From: Trichomonas vaginalis G3
Lineage: Eukaryota; Parabasalia; Trichomonadida; Trichomonadidae
Length of the DNA stretch: 64,000 nt
Direction: 5' to 3'
Assembly (NCBI RefSeq): GCF_026262505.1
Contig: NC_067203.1
Location: forward strand, 16,256,392-16,320,391
In this document: in pieces, positions 50,621 to 61,552 of the stretch
How the letters are laid out: every line of letters begins with the position of its first letter
How positions within the stretch are numbered: position 1 is the first letter of the stretch
Position numbers and translations under genes: made by a program
The notes under the pieces: model-generated
Databases searched by the model: none
Told to the model about the DNA's origin: nothing
Seen by the model: the letters and a program-made list of their open reading frames with translations, nothing else

Positions 50621-50661
50621 TTTATATACAATAATAAAAATGTTTTTACCTGAAAAGTGAC

Positions 50662-50952
50662 AGAAAAGGCTTCTCAAAGTATATTTCTTTGGAACGCCCG
50701 TAACTTTTCTGTAGCGACGATAGACCCTTACTTGTCCGGACATAGTTATACTATTTTGAGTCCTCTACCGAAAAGTCAACGACAACGACTTTCAAAAATT
50801 TTTAGGGCTAGAAGGCACGAAGTGCCTGGGAAGCCCCCTTCACCCAAAAAAACCTCATTTTATACTTCATTGTATACTAAACATCTTCAGGGGCTAGAGG
50901 GCACGAAGTGCCTGGAGGCCCCACTACCTTTTTTTTTTTTTTTTTTTTTTTT
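50662..50952 (-). repeat. Right terminal inverted repeat
   Basis: Inverted copy of 26,673-26,968, ending in a run of 24 T. It includes both GGCACTTCGTGCC hairpins and the small basic ORF that starts at 50,743. Confidence 0.92.
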
Positions 50953-50958
50953 AGTAAA
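50953..50958. repeat. Right target-site duplication, AGTAAA
   Basis: Immediately follows the terminal T-run and repeats 26,667-26,672. Confidence 0.6.
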
Positions 50959-51040
50959 TAATTAGAATAATAATAAAAAATATTTTTTAAAAATATCAAA
51001 CCAAAAATATAATGTTACAAAATGAATAACAACTACCAAC

Positions 51041-52870
51041 TTAATTTGCAAGAGCAGGAGTAGCTGCTGATTCCTCTACTTTTTCATCACTTTTTGCATT
51101 CTCTTCTTGTTGATTTTCAGCATTTTCACCAGTTTTTGCATTCTCTCCTTGTTGATTTTCAGCATCTTCACCAGTTTTTGTACTCTTTTCATTCTCCATT
51201 TTTTCTATCTTAGGAAGTATATATTTCTGATAATAATCCCTGGAATAAATTTTTTCTGCTAATTGTTTAGCGTCGTCATATTTAGAATTATGAAGATAAC
51301 TTTCGATCTTTTTGAGTCTATACTGGTCAAGGATGTTTTTAATACTTCCAGTGAAATGATCTTCATTTAAAAATGAAGTTTTCCTTTTAATTGATCTATA
51401 TTCACTTGATTCCATAAAATCAGTAATTTTTTTAAGAAGGTCTTGATATTTTTTAATAGTTTCTTCTTCATGCAGATAATTTCTTTTATTAGAGATATTT
51501 TCTTCATAATCGATGCCATTAGATTTGAGAATATAATTGCGAATTAATGGTAACATTTTATCTAATTTTTCTAAATAACCGTCGTTTTGAATTTCATTAT
51601 ATTTGTCCTCAAGTTCTTTGAAATCATTATTTATGTAATCCTCAACCATAGCAAGGTCATTTAGAGAATTGTCTTCAATGAGCTGCTCTTGGTATTTATG
51701 TTCAAGCTCTTTATATTTATCGCGGATTTGGTCAAGATTTTCTTCGTTTGATATGATTTTGAGTGAGACTTTTTTCTGTTTGATGACATTATTGGCATCA
51801 TCATCTTCTGGGAAGCTTTGCTTAGTTGGATTGATATTTTCTGGTATTGCTAAATCAATTTTTTCTGTTAAAAATGTTTGAGCGCCAATTGAGTATGAAA
51901 AGTTTGGCTTGAATAGTTCATACTGTGGTGTAAATATGTTTTTGGCAATTTGAGAGAACGAGTTGCTACCAATCCATTCTAATTCAATTTTGTCTTTGTC
52001 ATAATTGTTAAGATCTTCAATGTATTCTTTAACAAAATCTTTAATAAATGTGCTGAGCTGATCGACATACTTTTGGCATTTATTAATGAAGTCATTGGAT
52101 TCAAGGATGCAGTCGAATGGAGCATCTGTTATAGCGATAGCCTCAAATTTGACTTGCAAATTTGGAATTATGCTTTGTTTGCATTTATCTGCAGCTTCGT
52201 AAATAATTGACTGCAATCTTTTATCGTCAGGAATCTTTCCTTTGTATTCTTTAACTTTTTCATCATCTTTTTCGAAGATCTTACTTAATGCATAGTTCGC
52301 AAGTGTGGTTGTGAGCTTATCTCCACCAATATTGCATGATCCATACTTAGCAAGAGAAATCTGATTGTCTTTCTTTTCAAAAACGTATCCTTCTGTGACA
52401 CTTGCTCCGAAATCAAAAATAACATATTTTTCGTGTTTATCATTAGGTAAGTATGCATGTGCATACCCGGATAATGCTTGGTATGCTTCTACAAATTTGA
52501 GGCTTTTGATTTCAGCAAATTCTGCACTTTGTTTGACGGTGTTTTCAAAATCATTTGTCCACCAATTATGTTTGATAAGAACAAGTTCTGTTGCCTTGGT
52601 TGATGTCATAATAAACTTTAAGAAATGAGCAAATATTAATCTTGGATCATATTCGTTATTTTGCGAGACTTTGTATTTTTCGAGAGTTGCTAAGTGCGAT
52701 ATGATATCTCTAAATGTGGTATCTTCGTAAGGAGAGGTAACTCTAACGGCCATATTTCCACATTCAATTACGTCACTATGAATGCAAACAATGGTTCTTT
52801 CAGAGATTTCTTTCTGATCGCAATATATCTTTGTTGTGTGGTTGCCAATATCAACATAAGCAATTGACAT
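51041..52870 (-). CDS. Divergent Hsp70/Hsp110-like chaperone
   Basis: 609 residues. Hsp70-type ATPase elements: phosphate-1 AYVDIGNHTTKIY (4-16), phosphate-2 VIFDFGASVTEGYV (about 148-161), IGGDKLTTTLANY and an adenosine-type IGSNSFSQIAKNI. No signal peptide, so cytosolic or nuclear. The signatures are looser than in canonical Hsp70 and the C-terminal half is mostly helical with an acidic tail containing repeats of ENAENQQGENAKTG, so an Hsp110/Sse-like nucleotide exchange factor or a specialised Hsp70 is likely. First host gene right of the Maverick, intact. Confidence 0.7.
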   Translation of the reverse strand: MSIAYVDIGNHTTKIYCDQKEISERTIVCIHSDVIECGNMAVRVTSPYEDTTFRDIISHLATLEKYKVSQNNEYDPRLIFAHFLKFIMTSTKATELVLIKHNWWTNDFENTVKQSAEFAEIKSLKFVEAYQALSGYAHAYLPNDKHEKYVIFDFGASVTEGYVFEKKDNQISLAKYGSCNIGGDKLTTTLANYALSKIFEKDDEKVKEYKGKIPDDKRLQSIIYEAADKCKQSIIPNLQVKFEAIAITDAPFDCILESNDFINKCQKYVDQLSTFIKDFVKEYIEDLNNYDKDKIELEWIGSNSFSQIAKNIFTPQYELFKPNFSYSIGAQTFLTEKIDLAIPENINPTKQSFPEDDDANNVIKQKKVSLKIISNEENLDQIRDKYKELEHKYQEQLIEDNSLNDLAMVEDYINNDFKELEDKYNEIQNDGYLEKLDKMLPLIRNYILKSNGIDYEENISNKRNYLHEEETIKKYQDLLKKITDFMESSEYRSIKRKTSFLNEDHFTGSIKNILDQYRLKKIESYLHNSKYDDAKQLAEKIYSRDYYQKYILPKIEKMENEKSTKTGEDAENQQGENAKTGENAENQQEENAKSDEKVEESAATPALAN

Positions 52871-53007
52871 ATTAAGTATTTTGAAATTAACGTATTTTTA
52901 TTTCCTTAGAAAAATTTACTTTTCCATTAGATCGCAAAATAAAACTATCAAATTAACATGATATTTGAAGTTGCGAAATCAAAAAATTTCAGTTAACTGA
53001 ATCAAAC

Positions 53008-53015
53008 TCATTATA
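53008..53015 (+). promoter_or_regulatory. Initiator of the ankyrin gene at 53,024
   Basis: TCATTATA, 14 bases from its A to the ATG, a close fit to the trichomonad Inr. Confidence 0.5.
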
Positions 53016-53023
53016 GTAAACTG

Positions 53024-54491
53024 ATGGAGATTTTTTCGGGATATATTGATGTCTTCAATGCTTTGTACAGGCTGAAAACAAATGGAGAAGAAAAATTAAA
53101 CGAAATTTACAAAAATATCACAATCCTGATTGACTCTTATCAATTTCCGCCTGATAAACTTACCACTGTGATATTTGAAATTTCAATTTATAACAACCGC
53201 TACATGAAGTCATATTTAGCAATTGCAAAACATATTGTTGACGAATACCATCTAAAGCAAGTCAGAGAAATCAAAAGTGTTTTTAATTACCTTTTCTATA
53301 AAGAATACAATATAGTTTTGGGTAGAGACGATGAACTTTCTTTTAAAGAATATAATAATGTTCATTTATCATCTGATATTCACGACAAAAATACAATTCA
53401 CAGATATATTATGGATGATGACAAAATGGCGTTTATAAGCTCTACAGAAAGTGATGAATTTGACAGTAATCTACAACTATATAGCGAATTATATCCAAAT
53501 GGCCAAAATTCCTTACTTGAGTTATGCTGTTATTATGGAGCTGTTGATTGTTTTAAGTTCTTAAGAACAAAATTTCAATCAAGAATAACTTCAAATTGTC
53601 TTAAATATTCGTTTTTGGGTGGAAATCAAGATATTATGCATGAATGCATGAAAGCCAAAAAACCAGATTACTGGTGTATGGAATATGCGATTATATCACA
53701 CAATATTGATTTTGTCACTTTTTTGATGAATGAATACAACATTGAAATTAATTTAATTACGTGCGCGGACTACCATAATCTTCAAGCATTTTTAGTTTAT
53801 TTAGATCAAACAAATGACATCAATACTTGTTTCGCCTATTCTCCATATTTCAAACTTTCATCACTTTTAGAATATTTTATTTCAAATGGAGCAAATATCA
53901 ATGCTAAAACTAAATATGATTTTACCGCTCTTCATGTAGCTGCAATGAATAATTTCAAAGAAACAGCAGAGTTTCTTATTTCGAAAGGTGCAGATATCAA
54001 TGCTAAAGCTCAAAACGGAGAGACTCCTCTTCATACAGCATTCAGAAGTAATTCCAAAGAAACTGCAGAAATCCTTATTTCAAGAGGTGCAGATATCAAT
54101 GCTAAAGACGAAGAAGGATGGACCCCTCTACATTATGCACTCTCGCAATTTCAAAGAAATGGCAGGAACCCTTATTTCAATGGGTGCAGATATCACGGCT
54201 AAAACTAAAAATGGGTTGTCTCCACTTCATATTGCAACCCAACGTAATAACAAAGAATTAACAGAATTCTTTATTGCAAACGGCGCTGAAATCAATGCTA
54301 AAGACGAAGTAGGATGGACCCCTCTTCATAATGCAGTCTATTTTAATTTCAACGAAATTGCAGAAATCCTTATTTCAAACGGTGCAGATGTCAATGCTAA
54401 AGATAAAGATGGAATGACTCCACTTGATATAGCAGTCAAGTTCAATAACAAAAAATTAATAGAAATCCTTAATTCAAACAAGTTAAATTAA
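53024..54491 (+). pseudogene. Ankyrin-repeat protein gene with a 2-base frameshift
   Basis: N-terminal DUF3447-type region (residues about 1-285) closely related to the 5082-7208 protein (e.g. FNALYRLKTNGEEKLNEIY), then ankyrin repeats. At about 54,145-54,155 the frame changes: the first frame ends at 54,202, while a second carries ankyrin repeats on to 54,491. Alignment to the neighbouring repeats suggests loss of one CT from a CTCTCT run. In total about 488 codons with about six repeats. Otherwise codon use and repeat spacing are normal, so the mutation is recent or an assembly slip. Confidence 0.8.
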
Positions 54492-54653
54492 AGAATTTCC
54501 ATTTTATATTTTTGTATTATCTTAGATGAATAAAAGTGACAGTTTAATTAAATTATGTATCAGCTGTTGATTATTTAAATAATTATAGTATGAGGTTTAA
54601 ATAAAAAAAGATATTAAGTTTGATAATGAAAGAAACAAAACACATAAATATAT

Positions 54654-57479
54654 TTATTCGAACAAAGCAAAAGAAACGCGCTCGCACATCGTGAAGTAAT
54701 CATTAATTTCCTTATAAGTTTTATCATCAGAATCCAATCTGAATGGAATCTGGTGAACAACGTTAAGCATCGTTGTATCTGTTATATTTAAGAACACTCT
54801 GTAGTGCCAGGAGAACGAAGCAAAGTTAATTGTCAACAAATCATTTCTAATTTTCGGAATAACTCTTTCCAATTTCTCCAAAAGCTGGGCAGGGCTTTTG
54901 TCTAATATTTTCGGTATAGTAACAGCGAATCTCTCTATAAACGACATATAGTATTCATACAAAGCTGTCGATAAACCTTTAAATTTATCCATTGAAGGTT
55001 TCATGTTATCTAATCTAAAGAGTTCTATCAAAGGCCTCTTTCTTTCTGCACAAATAGATATCAGTCCAAGCATATCTACACCACTTGTATGGTTCTGCTG
55101 CATCAAGTTATTCCACCATTTCGAATGATCTTGAACTGAATCCATCAAACACATGAATTTATTAAAAACATCATAAGTTATCAAAGAAGAGTCAGAAGAA
55201 TGACCACACAATTGAAGGATAGAAACAGTTGACTGGTAAATGTGTTGGTGCTTATCCAAGAAGAATGTTGCACTCTGTGTCATGAAATCAAACAATTTCC
55301 ACATCGGTTGTTCAGGCATAACTTTTTGTCTGATAAAAGTTGAAGCCAAACCAGGAGATAAACAACGACTTAAAACAGTAAAAGCAGTTCTCATGTGGAT
55401 ACAAATGTTTGTGTGTTCTTCAGCCAGATTATAGTCCTGTATCATCTTCAGGAGATTAGGATATGTCAAGTTAACAGTGAAAGAATACAACAAAGAAATA
55501 AAACAAATCTGTGGATATGTAAAGAAATTTTCCATCATATTTGAGAAGAATTTCATGAATGGTTCAACATTTCTTGTTGTAAATAACAACAAAGAAACAT
55601 CAGCACAAATCTGATTGACAATGTGAGGAAGCCGGAATTGTCTTGAAAGCCATTCAACAAATATTGCTTCTCCATATTGTAATTGCATTGCTTCAACAGA
55701 TCTGACAAAAGTATCTGTTAAAAAGTTATGAATTAATTGGAAAGCCCAAACTAAAGGTCTATCTTGTCTCTTAACTCCTTCAAGTTTTCCTATGTTTAGT
55801 CTATCCAATTCTCTTGTTTCTGGGCTCTTGAACGGCTGTCCAAATACAGGAACTAATGTTGGGAACAAATCAGGGATTTTATCTAATTCTTCTTTAGTTA
55901 TATCATAACCATTTACTCGGTTAAAATCAACTTTCCAAATATCCAAAATTGTTTCGTTTTGTATGTTTTCAACAATCATTTCTGTTGCAGGTCCTTCATG
56001 TTTTTCTTCTTCTTCTTGTTTCTCTTCTTTTTCTTCTGGTAACATAATGATATTAACTGGATCAGTTTGAACTTCAATTTCTGATGTTTCTATTTTATCA
56101 GTTTGTGTCTCTTTGTCTTTGTTCGATGCACGGCGAACCATTGATGGCTGTTCAGATATAAACGGATTGGTGGAATTGCCACCAGAACTTAACTGCAAAA
56201 GTGACACATTTGACGGAATTCTGCCACGTAAAGGGGCAAAACCGCCAATTGACACACTTGGAGCGATATTTGCCGCTTGTTGAACGATTTGGCCAACAGA
56301 ATCCGTTGCGACATTTTGCGGTTTCTTTTTCTTCTTTGATTTTGGAGGTGGCGGCAAATCACTTGTGTCTACGCATTTGTCGTCTTTAGGAACGTTCTGG
56401 AGATTGTAGACTGATCTGTTCAAGGCTTGGTTCTGCTGTTCTAGCTCTTTAATTCGGACTTCCGCTTTTCTGAGGTCCCAAACAACTCCGGAATTTCCAT
56501 CTTCTACGGCTTTGATTTGTTGTGAGAATTTCTCAATGACTTCGAGCTGCTGCTTGGATTCTTCAACGGATTTGTGGTACATACGCTCGAAACTTTCGGC
56601 TTTGGAAGCATTTTCTTTCGCTTGGATTTGAGATCCTTGCAATGAAACGGTTAACATGGTAATTTTATCATCTCTGACTTGTATTTCGACATCTTTATCG
56701 TTGGACATTTTGATTAGATCTTCATTTTGCTTTTGTAATGTTTCAATTTTAGTTTTTATTGAATCTATGTCTATTGTAAGATTTTCTGACTCTGTTTTGC
56801 ATTTATCGCGATCTTTGGAAAGTTCTTCGAGTTGTACACGCAAATTTGCAATTTCTTGTTCATAGGCAGTAAAATATGAAGGAATATCTTCAATAATCTC
56901 TTTGTAAAACGTTTGAAGTCTACGTAAAAGTATTGCTCTTTCACTGCATGTTGTTTTATCTAATAAAATGAGTTGATTCATTGCGATATTGTGGATTTGT
57001 AATAATTTATATGTAATTTCGAGTTTTTCTTTATCATTTGCAGGATTGATCGGCATAAACTTTTGTATCTCTTCATCTAATTGACTTGATATCTGTTGAA
57101 TCTCTTGTCTTAACATTATTTTCCCATCATTTCCAAAAGCTGGTGGTTTTACGAATTGTGTAACAACTTTTGGTTGTCCACCAATCATTGATTCAATTGG
57201 AGGAGGTTTGTATGAAAAAGGAACTTGTGGATTTGTTGAATAAATCGGTTCAAGCTGAGTTCTAGAACGAGGTGGTACGGGATCATACTTTGGAAGTGCT
57301 TTCGGCTTTTTATTTCTTTGTGATTTTTCTTCTTTTTCTGAAGGTGGTGAGCGAAATGGTGTCGAATCATGCACTTTTTGTACAATATGAGACGGATTAA
57401 CTAAATGGCTTTCTAGAACTGCATCTGATAATGGCGGAAGCGGGCCTCGAAGCCAAGAAAGGTGCTCCCCTTCCGTCAT
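54654..57479 (-). CDS. Long coiled-coil protein, possibly flagellar/cytoskeletal
   Basis: 941 residues. Pro-rich N-terminus (1-110), then CSERAILLRRLQTFYKEI at about 180-200, which resembles the motif of the axonemal dynein p28/AXDND1 group. A coiled coil follows (about 205-370), then a Pro/Lys linker (PPPPKSKKKKKP), an acidic Glu/Lys segment, and a helical C-terminal domain of about 400 residues of unknown type. Trichomonads have flagella, so an axonemal or basal-body role is reasonable inference. The frame is intact; G+C content is raised compared with flanks. Confidence 0.5.
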   Translation of the reverse strand: MTEGEHLSWLRGPLPPLSDAVLESHLVNPSHIVQKVHDSTPFRSPPSEKEEKSQRNKKPKALPKYDPVPPRSRTQLEPIYSTNPQVPFSYKPPPIESMIGGQPKVVTQFVKPPAFGNDGKIMLRQEIQQISSQLDEEIQKFMPINPANDKEKLEITYKLLQIHNIAMNQLILLDKTTCSERAILLRRLQTFYKEIIEDIPSYFTAYEQEIANLRVQLEELSKDRDKCKTESENLTIDIDSIKTKIETLQKQNEDLIKMSNDKDVEIQVRDDKITMLTVSLQGSQIQAKENASKAESFERMYHKSVEESKQQLEVIEKFSQQIKAVEDGNSGVVWDLRKAEVRIKELEQQNQALNRSVYNLQNVPKDDKCVDTSDLPPPPKSKKKKKPQNVATDSVGQIVQQAANIAPSVSIGGFAPLRGRIPSNVSLLQLSSGGNSTNPFISEQPSMVRRASNKDKETQTDKIETSEIEVQTDPVNIIMLPEEKEEKQEEEEKHEGPATEMIVENIQNETILDIWKVDFNRVNGYDITKEELDKIPDLFPTLVPVFGQPFKSPETRELDRLNIGKLEGVKRQDRPLVWAFQLIHNFLTDTFVRSVEAMQLQYGEAIFVEWLSRQFRLPHIVNQICADVSLLLFTTRNVEPFMKFFSNMMENFFTYPQICFISLLYSFTVNLTYPNLLKMIQDYNLAEEHTNICIHMRTAFTVLSRCLSPGLASTFIRQKVMPEQPMWKLFDFMTQSATFFLDKHQHIYQSTVSILQLCGHSSDSSLITYDVFNKFMCLMDSVQDHSKWWNNLMQQNHTSGVDMLGLISICAERKRPLIELFRLDNMKPSMDKFKGLSTALYEYYMSFIERFAVTIPKILDKSPAQLLEKLERVIPKIRNDLLTINFASFSWHYRVFLNITDTTMLNVVHQIPFRLDSDDKTYKEINDYFTMCERVSFALFE

Positions 57480-59668
57480 TTTGAAACAAAATTTATATAA
57501 AAACTCGTTTTTTTGGAGAAAATTTGAAAGAAAATATGTTTTATTAAATTAACATTTATTAAATTAATAATAATGATACGTAAAACATATTTTAATAATC
57601 AGAAGATCAAAATTCATTACATTTACTTTGAATTCGAAAATTGATCGAGAAATATGATAGAACTTTATCCCTTTGGACATAGAATAAAAGAAAATATAGT
57701 AAATAATAGTATATTACATATTACAGTAATACAATCTTGATGCTCAATGAAGAGAAGTTTTACCAAAAAAAGTCCATTAAATCATATTTGGCTTGTATTG
57801 GTCTGGTTACAAGTATACGAAGGAGTGCTGTATGCAAATCAGCTTCTATTTTATTATTATTGAATTAATATGTATTTAAAAAAGAATTTAGGAGATGATG
57901 TATTTCATCAACAGATTCCAATAATTAAGATTACATTGGATTTGTTCTATGATTTGATAATTGAATAATCATTTTAAGATTTGCATGTAGTTGGTATTAA
58001 AACAAATTGAAATCAAAATCTATTTTCTTAATCTTGATATCTAAACTATTCGAAACAACTTTTTATCGTGAATATTCAATAAATTAAAATGTCTGTGAAA
58101 AAATACCCTTTAACTCATGTTTAAAGCGTTGATGCCAACTTGAGTATTATATATTTTAGTGACTCTTGTTACTTCTTGGCATTAAACACAAATATTGCGC
58201 TATGAAAAAGTTGTTTGTAATTGAATGTATATAAATGCTCACTTTTTTAAATCATATAATCCAATATTTAAATTGGCATTACATGAACATTTAAATAAAT
58301 GCAAAATTATTCCAAATAATTTTGGAAGAAAAATGTCATTTAAGGCTTCTCTCCGACCAAACAGTCTGTATCGTCTTTCATATCATATTTCTTTACTTCG
58401 AGGCGATTTCGCCACTTCGAACATGAAAAATTTCATAAAAATACAACTTGAGTTCTTTTAAATGCTCATATGTAGGGCATTATTACTTCATAGTATGAAG
58501 TCCGGAAATGCTGTTTTTGATCAATCTTGAGTTGAATAATCTAAAATTTTATCACAAACATTGTGTTTGGACAGTATTCTATGCAAACAATCAGTATGTT
58601 AAACATATTTCCTAGTTTATTTTGTAATCCAGATGTCTATTAATGCTAAATAATTTTGATTAAAAAAATGTGAGCTAAAAAACAAAACATTATCATTAAC
58701 TATAATGCTACAAACCAATGTTAAACATTTTATTAAATCATAATAGAATAATTTTTTATTTGATAATATTACATAAATGATAAGTGATATCCTTCAAGAA
58801 AATATATTTTCCATTGGAAATGCTGAAATGAATCCAAGATATCGAGTTGTCCATCAATAATCTAAATTATGAAGATTATAAAACGAAAATCTCTTGAATG
58901 ACCATTGAAGTCTATATGACTATGTTATTCAAAACATTTACAATTGCTTTTTTGCAATTATGATAAAGGATTGATATCAATGATTTTATTTTCCTAAAAA
59001 AATTAAAAAAAGAAAAATGGAACATGCTTATTCAATAACTATAGACTATGATTATTATAACAAAATTTGAAAAAAGTCACTTCACCACCCTTCGGAGACC
59101 TCGTACAAAATCGAAAAATTTTGGATAAATATGTACTTTTTCGACCCAAAATTAGTGAACTTGAAAGATGAGAGTAAGGCGATTGATGAACATATGGATA
59201 GTAGAATCATTTTATCGAAAGTTGAGAAAAAGGCAATCTAGACGGAAAATGCGGAATAATTTCAAATTCTTTGGAATTTAAATATTTTTATGAAATTGCC
59301 TGCGATATATAATCTCTGAAGATCATATAATGTTATCATATAAGTAATGTCCCATGAAACTGACTGCATAAGGAGCTTGGTACATTAAGATCGAGGAAAA
59401 ATTGAGAGGATCAGTTCACATCGGAGAGAAGCCTTAATTTGAGAGTAATTCAATTTACTAGCTTTTCCCATATTGATTTATTGCATGTATATAATAATTT
59501 GGATCGCGATCATTTCGATTTCAACGTGCTTGTTATAAAATAAACTGAAATTACATTTAGTATATTATTTCTGGTTCCTTTTGTTTTGACTTTTGAATTG
59601 AACTGTAATTAATCTTTGAAAAGCCAACTCGTTTGGTAACTTAATTTTTTTGAGTTATCACTCGAGCG
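57480..59668. other. Gene-poor spacer, 2.2 kb
   Basis: Long AT-rich region. A 78-codon open frame at 58,225 has no coding character or family. No RNA gene, repeat or mobile remnant recognised. Confidence 0.45.
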
Positions 59669-61552
59669 ATGATTGTCTCCTTATTACTTCAAGCTCATTT
59701 TCATCATCATTGTAAACATGATGAATTAATGAAACACCTCAAGCCAATAAACATTAAAACATCTAGAGCAAGAAAAGCACTCAGTGATACGAGTTTCCAG
59801 AACATAAGAATAACATTTGACTATAGATTTGTTGATGGAGAATTGGATACTAAGTTGAAATGTACTAAAAGCGATCAAGTCATAAAATTAAATGATGAAT
59901 CTGTATATTGCACAGCTTACGATATTTTGACAAAGAACAAAATTGATATTCTCAAAGAAACATTGGAAAATGTAAAATCGTATTTCAACAAACTTATTTA
60001 TGTTGAACCTACAATGGAAGAATTCGAAATCAAAAGTCAAGATCAATATTTTCACTATCCTGAAAAACAAGTTGCCAAAAATACAGATCTTTATGTTACA
60101 GTTATAGCCATATCACTTGGGAGAGATTCAATTAGTCCTGCAATGGGAGCTGCTATTGTATTTGATGAATTTACACAAAGACCACTTCAAGGTTTACTTT
60201 TAATTGATACAAAGTCTATTCCAGATATTCTTGAAGGACAAAATACTATTCCTAAATATGCATTCATGAGTTATGTTCATGAATTTATTCATATTTTAGG
60301 ATTTGGCGGGCGTTTAATAGAAAAATTCCATCCAATTGGAAATTATGATCCATATCCTGCAAATGAATCAATTTGCCATTATACAAAGCATGGTGTTGAT
60401 TTCGTTGTTTTAACAACACCTTATGCACATATTTTTGCAAAGAATCATTATGGTGTTGATGAATTTGTCGGAGATAATGGGGAAAAGTGCAAATCTGGTA
60501 TTCATTTGGAGACAGGAGGGGACAGTGATTTTATCACGCTGCAGCATTTAGAAGGAAGATTATTTGTCGATGATATAATGGTATCTATAAATCTAGGACT
60601 TAGAGAACGCGAAAATGATATTCCTGTTTTATCGGATTCATTTCAGAGAGTGACAGATGCGACATTGGCTGTTTTACTAGATACAGGAAACTACAAAGTC
60701 AATTATACAATGGCATCACCACTTGTTTGGGGAAATCCGGAATCAATTGACGGGAAACCAATTAAAGATTTCGCTGACGGACCACCACAATCAGTATTAC
60801 CGAGTCATTATTCAATAGGATTATTTAATAATGATGACTCAACGTTATTCAATTATAAAGGTGCCGGTCTTGCTGTTTTACATCCTGTGGGAGAGGCAAA
60901 ATGTGATGATGAGGCCCAAATGGATAAAAGATTTTGTAGGGCAAAGAATTTTTACAATCCAGCTGAATATGAATATTATGGTGGTAGTGATATTTTTGAT
61001 TACATAATGATGGTTAGACCAGTTGTTATGTGTCCGCCTGATTTAGTTGCTATACCAGGGGCACATGAATGTTATCTTTACTCTTGTGATGGATATAATT
61101 CTGTAACATTTCACGTCAAACTACCCAATGGATCGGCTGAACAATTAACATGTAGAAGTGATAAAGATGAACCATTAAACTTCACTAAAAGTGATGGAAC
61201 AAATGTCTCTGTCAAATGTGTTAATCCGGAGATATTTTGCAGGACTATTAGGCTGACAGAGATGAAATTCAAGAAGAATCCATTTATTGATGGAGTTATT
61301 CATTTGGATGAAAAAGATCAGGGTAAAGGCCCAGATATTTACCCTGATTTTAAAGATACAAGAAGTACAGATGATCCAGAAAATCAAGAAGATGATCCAA
61401 GTTTCTTCAAGAAACATCAGAAATATTTCATCATTGGATTTATTGCACTCGGAATAATCATTGTTGTTACAATAATTGTAATTATTCTTGTTCATAGAAG
61501 ATCTCATCTTGAGTCATCATCAGCTGGTCTTAATGACCTACAAGAAGATTAG
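59669..61552 (+). CDS. GP63/leishmanolysin-like surface metallopeptidase (M8)
   Basis: 627 residues. N-terminal signal-like MIVSLLLQAH, then a pro-region. The M8 zinc site is YVHEFIHILGFGG (HExxH) with the third ligand His in LQHLEGRLFVDDIM, about 65 residues later, and an M8-type TLAVLLDTGNY segment follows. A TM segment near the C-terminus (FIIGFIALGIIIVVTIIVII) and a short tail anchor it in the membrane. Members of this expanded trichomonad family are surface or secreted zinc proteases. The catalytic set is present, so this copy may be active. A TCACTC initiator-like element lies about 10 bases before the ATG. Confidence 0.85.
   Translation: MIVSLLLQAHFHHHCKHDELMKHLKPINIKTSRARKALSDTSFQNIRITFDYRFVDGELDTKLKCTKSDQVIKLNDESVYCTAYDILTKNKIDILKETLENVKSYFNKLIYVEPTMEEFEIKSQDQYFHYPEKQVAKNTDLYVTVIAISLGRDSISPAMGAAIVFDEFTQRPLQGLLLIDTKSIPDILEGQNTIPKYAFMSYVHEFIHILGFGGRLIEKFHPIGNYDPYPANESICHYTKHGVDFVVLTTPYAHIFAKNHYGVDEFVGDNGEKCKSGIHLETGGDSDFITLQHLEGRLFVDDIMVSINLGLRERENDIPVLSDSFQRVTDATLAVLLDTGNYKVNYTMASPLVWGNPESIDGKPIKDFADGPPQSVLPSHYSIGLFNNDDSTLFNYKGAGLAVLHPVGEAKCDDEAQMDKRFCRAKNFYNPAEYEYYGGSDIFDYIMMVRPVVMCPPDLVAIPGAHECYLYSCDGYNSVTFHVKLPNGSAEQLTCRSDKDEPLNFTKSDGTNVSVKCVNPEIFCRTIRLTEMKFKKNPFIDGVIHLDEKDQGKGPDIYPDFKDTRSTDDPENQEDDPSFFKKHQKYFIIGFIALGIIIVVTIIVIILVHRRSHLESSSAGLNDLQED

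Larger units (their letters stand above)
26673..50952. mobile_element. Maverick/Polinton element, 24.3 kb, decayed copy
   Basis: Bounded by about 295-bp terminal inverted repeats ending in A/T homopolymers and by a 6-bp duplication. It encodes the Polinton hallmarks: protein-primed-type DNA polymerase B (42,406-44,548), retroviral-like integrase (45,773-46,730), FtsK/A32-type packaging ATPase (36,203-37,077), double-jelly-roll capsid (30,420-32,023) and probable penton (33,178-33,984). All five are frameshifted here. Accessory genes are largely intact. The left arm mostly reads rightward and the right arm mostly leftward. Almost all starts follow a TTTTTA box. I found no adenovirus-type protease. 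It is inserted between host actin-related and Hsp70-like genes without breaking either. Confidence 0.93.

Noticed and set aside
26673..50952. CRISPR-like array (66-bp, 22-bp and 12-bp repeats)
   Set aside because: Repeats are directly adjacent without unique spacers, and two of the sets are coding; the genome is eukaryotic.
58225..58461. 78-codon open frame in a long spacer
   Set aside because: No coding character or recognisable motif, and no initiator at a suitable distance.
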